From Tenebrio molitor (taxonomy: Eukaryota; Arthropoda; Insecta; Coleoptera; Tenebrionidae), in assembly GCF_963966145.1 (NCBI RefSeq), contig NC_091048.1:15562001-15626000 (forward strand): a stretch of DNA of 64,000 nucleotides, read 5' to 3'. A program made the position numbers and the translations under genes. Positions 55,600 through 64,000 of the stretch are shown here, piece after piece. How positions within the stretch are numbered: the stretch's first letter is position 1; each line of letters starts with the position of its first letter. The notes under the pieces are model-generated. The model worked only from the letters and a program-made list of their open reading frames with translations. It ran no database searches and was not told the DNA's origin.

Positions 55600-55755
55600 A
55601 TTACACCACTCAGTGGAATAATGACTTACTTATCCCACTGAGTGGGGTAATGAAGCTCACTTATCCCACTGAGTGGAGTAATGAAATGCGTCCGGTAATG
55701 AAGTTCCTTATTCCAGTCAAATGAGTGGGATAAGTGTCATTTATCCCACGGGATT
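55600..55755. repeat. Minisatellite of TTATCCCACTGAGTGG units
   Basis: CTTATCCCACTGAGTGGGGT then AATGAAGCTCA recurs about every 34 bp, with degenerate copies on both sides. The core CCACTGAGTGG is itself palindromic. Confidence 0.88.
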
Positions 55756-55759
55756 AGAT

Positions 55760-56490
55760 AAAATATTGTAAATAAAAGTTTATTGAATTTAAATAAAGCT
55801 GTTACTGTTACAGTTGTTTATTTACTAAAAACTATATCAAGAAGTAACACAAAAACTGAAAATATAAAAAGTGCCTAGACAAAATACCTACTTCCGATTT
55901 CTCGGGAAATACATCAACTTATTTTTCTAGTTGCTCCAAATGTTTACACTCCTACGCTTCCAATAAGTTGTTAAGCTGTTAAGCACAATATTTTTAGCTA
56001 CCGCATTTGACTTACAATAAATGACACAATATAAATTTGGGCGAAATTAAATCGTCTCGGCAATATCTGACGCAGGAGAAAGTAATGCTGATTCCTGGTA
56101 TTGTTGGGTTTTTACAAGATTGTTATAAACTTCAGTTCTTCCCTACAACTCATTTAAAACGATTCGGATTTTCACGATTACACATAAATTATTGGGATAT
56201 TTAAAACTTAATAAAATTCTTTGGGACTATTGTATTTTCTGTAATTAAATTATTTATTTTGTTGTGGCCTCTGTAACCTTAATTGATAATGCGTACATCT
56301 TAATTTAGCTTCGACAGAAAATGATGTCACAACCTCTTGGGTAACATGCGGAAATTGTCGATTGGTACAAGTTTTCCAAAAGCAGAGCCGGACTTATGAC
56401 ATTTTAACATATTTCCTCCAATTGTTACATTGAGTGTTACATTGGTGTAGTGCGCTTATTTTTTTATGTTTATTTTGTTACAATAAAGTA
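55760..56490. other. No gene recognised
   Basis: AT-rich with nothing supportable. Confidence 0.4.
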
Positions 56491-56492
56491 AG

Positions 56493-56850
56493 TACGGTGG
56501 GATCAACAATTACTTAGATAAGGGGCGGTTATGACTTTGGCAATGTCAGACTTTTCGTATCTTTGCTAACTCAAACAACTGTGACTGTGAATCAAATTTT
56601 AACACAAAAATGGTTTTTTACTTCAGAACATAAAAGATTCATTTTACTTTCGTAATCGTGTTTTCCAATAACGGAGAATGGATATACAGTGCTGTTCCGT
56701 GTTTGGCCGAGTTTCAGCAAACATTTCCAAATTTAAATTGAAACAGGAATATGCAACCAAAAATACTTCCATGCATTCCAGAACATCTGTGGAAGTATGT
56801 CCAAAATCTCAAAGCTTTCTTTGATCTAAATAATTGTTGATCGCACGGTA
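56493..56850. repeat. TIR element with TACGGTGGGATCAACAATTA ends
   Basis: The left end TACGGTGGGATCAACAATTA then CTTAGAT; reversed right end TACCGTGCGATCAACAATTA then TTTAGAT. The interior contains GCTGTTCCGTGTTTGGCCGA. The full sequence matches the split element at 38807-40607. Confidence 0.92.
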
Positions 56851-56862
56851 CATACTGTCGAA

Positions 56863-57403
56863 CCAACTAAAGAAGACCGGTGCGGAAAGAGAGAGGATTC
56901 TAGGTAGGGGAGAAGCGGAGAAGATTTCTTAAAATCCATAGGCGATACGCACTGAGAAATGTGAGATTGAATTACAACTCAAATAATTTGAAAAAATAAA
57001 TATTTTTATGCAAAACCCATACGTGTTACATTTTAATAACACGTGCAATTATTTCCCGTGCACCATTTCTTACAGTTTTCCCCTTTTTGCTACTCATGTT
57101 TTTAAAATTGCACTTCGTAAACTGTCTACAATACTACCCCCGCCTCTGACTGAAAAAAATACAGAAGCGAATTGGTGAAGGACTGTAGTGGTCCAACTAT
57201 ATGGCGGGTAAAACTCTGTCGGAAGACCCTTAGTTACAGAGCTGGCTAACCATAACCTACCATACCATAAATAACCTATCTTAACGAAGCGGTTTCAAAT
57301 GTAGCAAATCCACACCGGCTATTGAAGTGCAGTGGCACAACAACGATTTGTTGAGATAATTACATTACATTCTTTAGGGCAGTCTTCTCTTGTTGGTTCG
57401 ACG
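56863..57403. repeat. TIR element with GTCGAACCAAC ends
   Basis: CTGTCGAACCAACTAAAGAA then GAC at the left against CCGTCGAACCAACAAGAGAA then GAC reversed from the right. About 25 bp of TIR; no ORF. Confidence 0.7.
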
Positions 57404-57624
57404 GAATTTTGACCAACATTTTTTAGACATTTCTAAAAAGAATGATATAAACCAATCATCAGTGTCATTAATAACTGACAATTATTAAAAATCAATTCGA
57501 AGTTTTTCTTGTGACATGAAAAAAGCAGGGAAATGGCATTATCGAGTCAAAAGTTGGGTAATGTTAATTATATTAAGTAAATGTCAGTTGTGGCCAAGAT
57601 TCCGTGTCTGGAATAGTACCGTCA

Positions 57625-57906
57625 GATCATTTAAATTTATAATTAAAGTTGGCTATGACTTTAAAATAAGATTGACAACACCATTGACATCTTGATTTGG
57701 TTTGTCAAAGTCAAAGTGGTGTTTGGGAATTCAATACAAAATATGGAACGGCGGGTTAACAGTTGTATCCCAGCCTTAACTCGCCGTTTCATATTTTGTA
57801 TTGAATTTTAAAGCGTAATTTTGACAATTCAAATCAAGGTGTCACTGCGGTGTTGCCAATATAATTTTAAAGTCATAGCCTCCTCTAATTATAAATTTAA
57901 ATGATC
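57625..57906. repeat. Palindromic element starting GATCATTTAAATTTAT
   Basis: GATCATTTAAATTTATAATT then TATGACTTTAAAAT is mirrored at the right; inside, TTCAATACAAAATATG and CATATTTTGTATTGAA pair too. Confidence 0.92.
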
Positions 57907-58103
57907 AAAGCCAGATTCAATCTGTATGGTTTTTCATCACATTTGTCACATTAAAAAGTTAATTATTGTTATTAAGACAATTCGAATGTCAGAATTTTTT
58001 CTGTGTACCTAAATCAGATTATCTTAACATCCTATTTGCTTGGTAAATAAGAAAATGTAATGGGCGGCGCAGGCAAAATGTTAGGTTGTCCTTAGTAGGT
58101 ATA
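57907..58103. repeat. Partial copy of family 2
   Basis: AAGACAATTCGAATGTCAGA, GGTAAATAAGAAAATGTAAT and CAAAATGTTAGGTTGTCCTT are the reverse complement of 329-446, and AGCCAGATTCAATCTGTATG of 930-960. The middle of the family is deleted here. Confidence 0.88.
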
Positions 58104-58611
58104 GTAGTTTAAATTTTCAGAAATACAGTTACAAGTAAGTACAGTGTAAACATATAGTGTGGAATAAATTTCGTGATGTTTTTAAGAAAATCGCTGGGAC
58201 ATGTTGATTTTATTTCGAAAAATGCCATCCTGTGACGTCCTTTAATCCTCATTGGTTTCTGCATAATGACGTCATCACCAATTTTTTTACATGACAACCC
58301 CCACTTTTTGCTTCTCTTTCCGATAGACCTTTCTACTATCTAAAGGATGAATGGAAAACTTGGTACCTACCTTAGTTTAATTTAAAAGTTTTAAGTGACA
58401 CTCAAACAAAAACAAACAAACATCTAAAATTAATAATAAAATTTACCGCAAATATTGAATTTGCCCCCGCCAACCATTTGGCACTCACTGACACGAGTGT
58501 CAGGACTGATTTCAGCGCGAATTTTCTGTCGTAAATCTTCTAAATTGTTTGTCTATTAAAATAAACCCTCGATTTTAAATCACCCATTAGAAAAAAATAT
58601 GAAGAGATTAT

Positions 58612-58790
58612 AGGCCGTTCCAAGCCCAAATAACCACCACCTGTTGAATTCAGTTGGTGAAAACAAAATTACACTAAATTTATAATGGCAATTTTGATAT
58701 TACTAGGATGCTGGATCAATCAAATCTAAGTACACATTCTGGGTAGAATGCAGTGTTGGTGGTTATTTGGTTTTGGCAATTTTCAGTTGT
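58612..58790. repeat. Probable MITE with AAATAACCACCA arms
   Basis: AGCCCAAATAACCACCACCT pairs with the reversed right side ACCAAATAACCACCAACACT. The ends are not sharply defined. Confidence 0.6.
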
Positions 58791-58822
58791 CATTACGTGA
58801 AATCTATCAAACCTAAAATGTA

Positions 58823-58970
58823 GTCGAATGACGAAAAAGTTGATCTTTTGCTAATTTACGATGAATGTAGAAAAAACGCTTATGCAGCAGTTCGATTATA
58901 TGTGGGCGGTATCCTGGCAGAAGAGTAGGTATCGGCTGATACTATTTTCCGAAGTTTAAATAAAATAACC
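58823..58970 (+). pseudogene. DUF4817-like HTH fragment of a transposase
   Basis: An open frame reads SNDEKVDLLLIYDECRKNAY then AAVRLYVGG, ILAEE, a stop, and VSADTIFRSLNK. The pattern 'Y.ECR.NA.AA.RLY' and the later 'TF..L' is that of the N-terminal helix-turn-helix of insect mariner/Tc-like transposases. An in-frame TAG and loss of everything downstream make it non-functional. It supports the idea that 58140-59711 derives from an autonomous element. Confidence 0.62.
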
Positions 58971-59052
58971 TAAAAAAAAATACTTTAATTTACTGTCAAC
59001 TTCACGTCAAATTAAAAAAAAAAGAACAAACTGTTTTATATTTTTTAATAAA

Positions 59053-59158
59053 TACGGGGTCATTATAAATGATTGTAACAACTAGTGGGCGTAGCGGCGC
59101 ACCTAAAGCATAGCGCACAGCCACCTACGGTGTTATAATCATTTATAATGACCCTGTA
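59053..59158. repeat. Short MITE with TACAGGGTCATTATAAATGA ends
   Basis: TACGGGGTCATTATAAATGA then TTGTAAC against TACAGGGTCATTATAAATGA then TTATAAC reversed. The GC-rich centre is GGGCGTAGCGGCGCACC. Confidence 0.93.
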
Positions 59159-59175
59159 TAAATGATCAAGGAAGC

Positions 59176-59373
59176 TCATGAGTCATGACAAGGTATAACT
59201 GGTTGCGTTTCAATTTTTGTAAAGCCCATTATATTCGTGAATAACCCTGTAGGTATAGAACCTTGAGTGTAGGTGTAGTGAAGATTTTCCCTCGCCCAAT
59301 ACCTGCAGTTATGGGGATGTACTGATCCATTCAAGCAAAAAGTGGCTTTGAACATTGAACTTTTGCCATACAT
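59176..59373 (-). pseudogene. DDE transposase fragment around the first catalytic region
   Basis: The minus strand reads FKATFCLNGSVHPHNCRYWA then RENLHYTYTQ. Insect DDE_3/mariner-like transposases have 'SDEATF.LNG.VN.HN.RYW…NPHW' just after the first catalytic aspartate. Here the aspartate position is changed (FKATF in place of the usual DEATF), and the frame drifts after HYTYTQ. About 35 codons are recognisable. It is on the opposite strand to the HTH fragment in the same element, which points to internal rearrangement or a second, nested element. Confidence 0.6.
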
Positions 59374-60126
59374 CTTATTATTAACTTTAGATGTTTGTTT
59401 GTCTGTTTGTTTGAGGTCAATTAAAATTTTTACATTAAAAATTAAATTACATTTTTGAAGTAAAATTTGTCATTTTCTCAAAAAAATTTGAAATGGAAAG
59501 TACCAATTTTTGCATTCATCGTTTAGAGAGTAGAAAGGTCTATCAGAAAGAGAAGAAAAAAGTGGGGGTTGTCACTTAAAAAATTGGTGATGACGTCATT
59601 GCGCTAAGACCAATGTTTTCGAAATAAAATCGACTTGTCCGAGCGATTTTCTTAAAAAACATTACATAACGCTATTATGAATTTTGTTCCAAACTTTATG
59701 TTCACACTGTATAAGTAATTTATTAGGTGATCAATTAATTGCAGAAAGAATGCACCAAGTCAATTGAAAACGGAAGGGCAACAAATTGTTTAGCCTTACT
59801 TTTCCGGTTTCTTACAGTTACGGTTCATCACAATGTAGTAACAGCCGGTGAAAGATTCCATTTAGAACAAATTTATCGGTGCAGCATGAAATAATCCTTC
59901 GAACCATATGGCAATTTACAGTATTTCGAAATCAGGTTGCACTTTAATGTATCGACATTGTGTGATTGTTGTCATTACTAGAAAGAGATTCGGTCCTTTG
60001 TTTAAAACTGATAAAATCATAACCACAATAATTAGTAATGAAATAATGATTCACAAAGTTAGATTGAAATCTTGGTTGGATCCCAACAAAACAAAAAAAT
60101 CAGTGGTCAATCGCCATTGTCGTTTC

Positions 60127-60404
60127 ATGAATAGTTCGCGTTTCACGGTCACGGTGATCCTCCTCGTGCAGCTGTTGGAATTTCAAGGGTGAGTTTAAGG
60201 GTGGTCAGGTGTTTAAGGACAGGTAGAATTTCTAGAGATGCCTTCACACGATATTTATGTAACATGTCGGTGAACAACAAATATGCTGAACTATGCACGC
60301 TTGTAAATTTAATCCCAACTTTCACTGATGATATAATAAACGCTCTCTGGAACTCCACCGCTGGAGATTTTGTGACTACGTCACAGCACAACAATTTTAT
60401 TTAG
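60127..60404 (+). CDS. Candidate two-exon gene for a small secreted protein
   Basis: Exon 1 (60127-60188) encodes MNSSRFTVTVILLVQLLEFQ, a short polar start followed by a hydrophobic core, as expected of a signal peptide. It ends CAAGG at a strong donor GTGAGT. A 47-nt intron (60189-60235) ends TTTCTAG. Exon 2 (60236-60404) continues in frame: DAFTRYLCNMSVNNKYAELC, TLVNLIPTFTDDIINALWN, then STAGDFV and a TAG stop. The product would be 76 residues, with about 55 after the signal, two cysteines nine residues apart (one disulphide possible) and two N-glycosylation sequons (NMS, NST). No family is recognised. The region lacks TE signatures and exon 1 is GC-richer than its surroundings. It could also be the 5' part of a longer gene, or chance. 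Confidence 0.42.
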
Positions 60405-60409
60405 ATTAA

Positions 60410-61370
60410 AAAAACATGCACATTCAAAACACAGAACTTTCTTCAGCTCTAATGCTGCCATTAGAATTGATGGTCCATTCTACTTTTAGAAATAATATTA
60501 CGACGAACGGTTCGTTGACTGGGGAAATTTTCGTTAATTCTTATATAATCAGCGATTCAACTAACATCTTATCATAATTACATGGTGTGGGTTTCCGGAT
60601 TTTCTAGTGGCTTACTGGAGCCTGGATTCATCGCAGCCACGCTATCTAGTAAAAAATAATGTAAAATGGGAAACACGACGGTATTACACGCCGTGATACA
60701 CATTTTATTTTTTTCACTTTAATAATTAACGAAACGGAAAATGGAGATGTGGTCCATTAAGTTCTCGTTTTTTCTGTAAACATATCGAACTCCACTGACG
60801 ACTCGTAATTAGGGTCAGCGTGACCAAATGGGGAATAAATATTAAACACTGAAGTACACACTTAATAAATATTTATCTAATACTCGTGGATAAATTTAAT
60901 TTTGTATTAAATACGTCATAAAGGTGAGTGATTAAATCATTTAAATTCAGAACACGCAACGCAGATGACTTTGGCACTTATGTCAATGTTTTTATGTGGC
61001 TATCGGTGACTACAACGCTTAAATAGTCATAGGTGCATTAGGAACAATTAAAACGTATACAATTTTACAGGGTGATTTGGCTTTTAAAAACTTTAATTTC
61101 TTACACCACATCCAGGAGAAACCTGATTCTGAACAGTGCGAATTTCGTCACACGTAGGTATATCAATTTGGCTCATTCCTTACATGATTCATTTCTGCTA
61201 ATAACACGGAAAATCCAGCAATAAAATTCGATGGCAAAAGTTAGTTATCTTGATCAGGTGTTCGGATATTGACTAATTTTCTTTTATTGCTTAAAGACTT
61301 ACGACACCAGTCAATATGAATTTTTGAGTTTTACCTCCAAACTCTGATGACTTCGTTTTTTTTTTTGTAT
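60410..61370. other. No further gene recognised downstream of the candidate gene
   Basis: AT-rich, unique-looking. No clear polyadenylation signal close to 60404; the nearest good AATAAA is near 60834. Confidence 0.4.
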
Positions 61371-61440
61371 CGGGTGTTCACTTAAATCTGTTCTCAAAGT
61401 TGGCGTTGAAGAGTTGATTGTGAACGCACCACTCGTCAAT
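61371..61440 (+). repeat. Left arm only of the CGGGTGTT MITE family
   Basis: TATCGGGTGTTCACTTAAAT and GGCGTTGAAGAGTTGATTGT, then GAACGCA, match 6565-6732. No right arm follows. Confidence 0.85.
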
Positions 61441-62165
61441 ATGCACAGTAAAAAGTAAAAACACAAATAACGCAAAAAGTGAGAATAGAGAGATTAGATT
61501 TAAATATCGTGGATTTAAACTAAAATATATTTTTTTGTTATTGGTAGTTCGGCTGTAGCATATACTTTGTATTTACAATATTTTATATGATTTTCCGTGT
61601 AGTAATATAAAATAGAAATTGAATGAGTAGGTACTGAAAACCAAAAAGTGTAATCGGATTTAGTTATTAATACACTGCTGCGTGGGTTTACACAATACGT
61701 TGTTTATTTACATAATACAATGTATTCTTGATGAAGAAAGTTATAATTTTGTTACAATTTTAAAGTAAAAGTATGTAGGTACATAAATAAATTTGGTACT
61801 CTTATTAAATACTTGTTTTCTTTAAATTTTGAGGCATTTTTAGATATGTAAATATGTACTCACATATTTTATATCAAGGAAAATAATATCATACATACTT
61901 TGATTATCAAATTTTGACTCTTTATCAGTTGTTTGCAATTGTACGTAAAACTTAAAATTCTGCATTAGGCATTAAAATAAACATCATTTAGAAATTGTTC
62001 CCAGATAATAATACAGGTCAATTCCATTGCGTGAGATTAGAATAGGAATATAAATATATCTCACGAAACAAAATAATTAATGCAAATAAGGTCAAAATTA
62101 TTACGAAATAATATTTATTGTAGTCGTTTTTGAGAAACATTCAGTGCACAATATGGCAGGTGAGT
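61441..62165. other. AT-rich stretch without recognised features
   Basis: No supportable gene, RNA or repeat. Confidence 0.45.
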
Positions 62166-62169
62166 TTAA

Positions 62170-62544
62170 TACTGTCGCGAGCAATAAATTTTGGTCGTCA
62201 ATGTCATTTCAAAATTTGGTTAGATTGTCACAAATTTAAAAAATGTCTCTACCTGATTATGCTCATGTCAACATGTCAAAAAAAATGAGGACTTGATGAT
62301 AGGTTATGATGTTTATGACCATTTTACAATGGAGCTTTTTCCATTGCGTCAAAGAGTGACATTTGGTACGATTCTGTTTTAAAATTTACCAATATTGCTG
62401 TATAACAATGTTGTAGGTTGCTATGATATGAAGCTGTTGATTGGTTGGATCTATGCAAAATCAATATTGTTCAATAAAAATCTTGCTAAATTTTGAAACA
62501 GAATCGCACTAATAGACGACCAAAATTTATTGCTCGCGACTGTA
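62170..62544. repeat. CAGTCGCGAGCAATA-family MITE hosting a smaller MITE
   Basis: Both ends carry CGCGAGCAATAAATTTTGGT then CGTC. Compared with 38267-38517, an extra block 62363-62515 is present, itself an inverted repeat (CGATTCTGTTT..AAACAGAATCG, CAATATTG pairs). Confidence 0.93.
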
Positions 62545-62549
62545 CATGT

Positions 62550-63070
62550 ATTAAAAAATAATTAAATTTTATTATTTTCACAAATTCTAAACAGAGATGA
62601 AAACTAAAAATTTAAATAGAAACAGAATATCTATGAAAACAATAAAAAAGTAAAAACCGTATGTAGTATCTAGTGTAACTGTAGTGTTTATAAAAGAACG
62701 TGTATCAAGAGTCCTGTGGAATTATGCGGCTGTATAATTTTATTGTGTCGAACTATGTCGACCCGTTGAAGCCGTCAAATTAGATGTTAACAGTCAAATG
62801 TAAAATTTATTAAATCTTAGCGTCAGTTGTGAGTTCGACGTCTTAGTTGTTTTGCTTGTGGTTTTCTTCAATTTATCTACATTCCAATTACTTTTCATTT
62901 TACAACAGTCTTTATTAAAAACCTGTCATTAATGGACGAAAGTCTATGAAAATAGCCTCCGTTTTTCTATTTGGTACCTACCACAATATGCTACAGAGCG
63001 GCAAAAATCAAATGTATTCCAATTCCATCGGGCTCTTGATATACGTTTGTTCATAGACATTTTGTATTAT
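62550..63070. other. No gene recognised
   Basis: Unique-looking sequence with nothing supportable. Confidence 0.4.
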
Positions 63071-63075
63071 ACATA

Positions 63076-63398
63076 TACAGGGTTATTCTAAATGATTGTA
63101 GTCGAAGTAGGCGTGAAAACTGAATGTCAAATTTATGGTTGCCGGTCCACATAAAAAAACATCAAATTGATGTGAATAATTGAGTACACACCGTTTACAT
63201 TCGGGAGTTAAATTGGGTGGAAAACAACTCAATATTTCTGGATTCAATTCAAAAATAAATAAAATCTCACCACCCTCACTTTTCACCTAAAAAATGACAG
63301 TGACAGCGACAAAAATTGACAGTTCACATGAAAGCGGCAAAAATGTAATAACATAGGCATGGCGTACTTCGACTACAATCATTTAGAATAACCCTGTA
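63076..63398. repeat. TIR element with TACAGGGTTATTCTAAATGA ends
   Basis: TACAGGGTTATTCTAAATGA then TTGTAGTCGAAGTA(G/C)GCC is mirrored at the right end. 323 bp, non-coding. The ends resemble those of 28290-28788 and 59053-59158. Confidence 0.94.
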
Positions 63399-64000
63399 CC
63401 ACGTGTTTTACATAAGAGTACAAGCCTGACGAAATCAAAATGCAACCCAATATTAACTTTTATGAGTAACAAAATAAATCATATTTTGCCAAAAAGTAGT
63501 TTGGACATCCATTATATTTTTAGATTTTTCCTTGTTTACACGTTTGCGGAAAGTTCTCCAGCTATTGTGTTGGGGATGTCCAAAACTATAGTTGATTTCA
63601 TATACTTAAATGTTCATCAAGTGAGCTGTGCATGTGTAAAAGCACCTTTAATTTTGTTACATTACCAGTGCTTTTGAAATCAACAATGCCGAAACGGACA
63701 ACAAAAGTAAAAAAATATAATCAAGGTCCGCGCAGGGCAAGCAACTTTGAAAGTCAAAGTAACTTTCATACCAACAGAAAATCAGATTTTCATGGCTTGC
63801 TTAGATGCACAAATTGAGTATACAATTTATAATTAATCTAATTCCCATTGTCAAATGTATTTTGTGTTGCGTTTAGACTTCACCAGGCTCGTACTCTTAC
63901 AATAGGTGAAACACGTTGTATGTACTTTTGTATTTTTGATACAAAAAAGTTAAAATGATTTTCATATACTTGACCGCAATTGAAAATAAGTTATTTTTAC

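Larger units (their letters stand above)
58140..59711. mobile_element. TIR element with about 330-bp arms and transposase fragments
   Basis: Ends TACAGTGTAAACATATAGTG and, reversed, TACAGTGTGAACATAAAGTT. The arms share AAGAAAATCGCT, TGACGTCAT, CCCCCACTTTTT and AACAAACATCTAAA. Inside are an HTH fragment (58823-58970, plus), a DDE fragment (59176-59373, minus) and a MITE (59053-59158). Confidence 0.88.

Noticed and set aside
63462..63817. Two short plus-strand ORFs (LGMSKTIVDFIY… and MPKRTTKVKKY…), possibly joined by an intron
   Set aside because: A vague resemblance to the HTH plus basic region of IS630-type transposases, but too short and without any decisive motif.

Overview
This is an AT-rich stretch of a eukaryotic nuclear genome, most likely an insect and plausibly a beetle. 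The evidence is GT..AG introns of about 45-130 nt, a nuclear-type tRNA-Leu with internal polymerase III boxes, THAP/P-like, DDE_3-type and YqaJ-type element genes, and dozens of small terminal-inverted-repeat (TIR) elements, many beginning TACAGGGT or TACAGTCG and many flanked by TA. No bacterial or phage gene organisation is present. The order-level placement is inference.

Almost all of the window is mobile DNA in various states of decay. Reading left to right: 0-4.2 kb has two palindromic MITEs and an intron-containing IS630/Tc1-type transposase gene that lacks its first catalytic region. 6.5-9.4 kb holds several MITEs and a Helitron helicase tail. 9.4-11.8 kb is a TIR element that contains a P-superfamily transposon with an 8-bp target duplication. 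12-16.5 kb holds a foldback element, MITEs and a mariner-like HTH relic. 17.3-18.9 kb is a YqaJ-type nuclease gene split by a 474-bp MITE. 19-20.4 kb is a tyrosine-recombinase gene split by another TIR element. 22-22.9 kb has a three-unit coding tandem repeat. 23-42 kb is a dense field of TIR elements, several nested two or three deep, including a second element with an 8-bp duplication at 39.1-40.6 kb. 43.6 kb carries the tRNA-Leu(CAG). 45.7-54.7 kb holds more TIR elements and a deep nest at 48.6-54.1 kb. 55-59.7 kb holds further MITEs and a 1.57-kb TIR element with transposase fragments. 59.7-64 kb is quieter and contains a candidate two-exon small secreted-protein gene plus three TIR elements or fragments.

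The likely functional items are the tRNA gene (very secure), the candidate secreted-peptide gene at 60127-60404 (moderate), and a candidate TATA/Inr core promoter at 47915-47971 (weak to moderate). The rest is best read as a stratified record of transposition. In several places an insertion can be taken out on paper together with one copy of its target site, and the interrupted sequence becomes continuous again, which gives the relative order of events. Family names are from motif recognition only; no database search was possible, and end coordinates of repeats may be off by a few bases.
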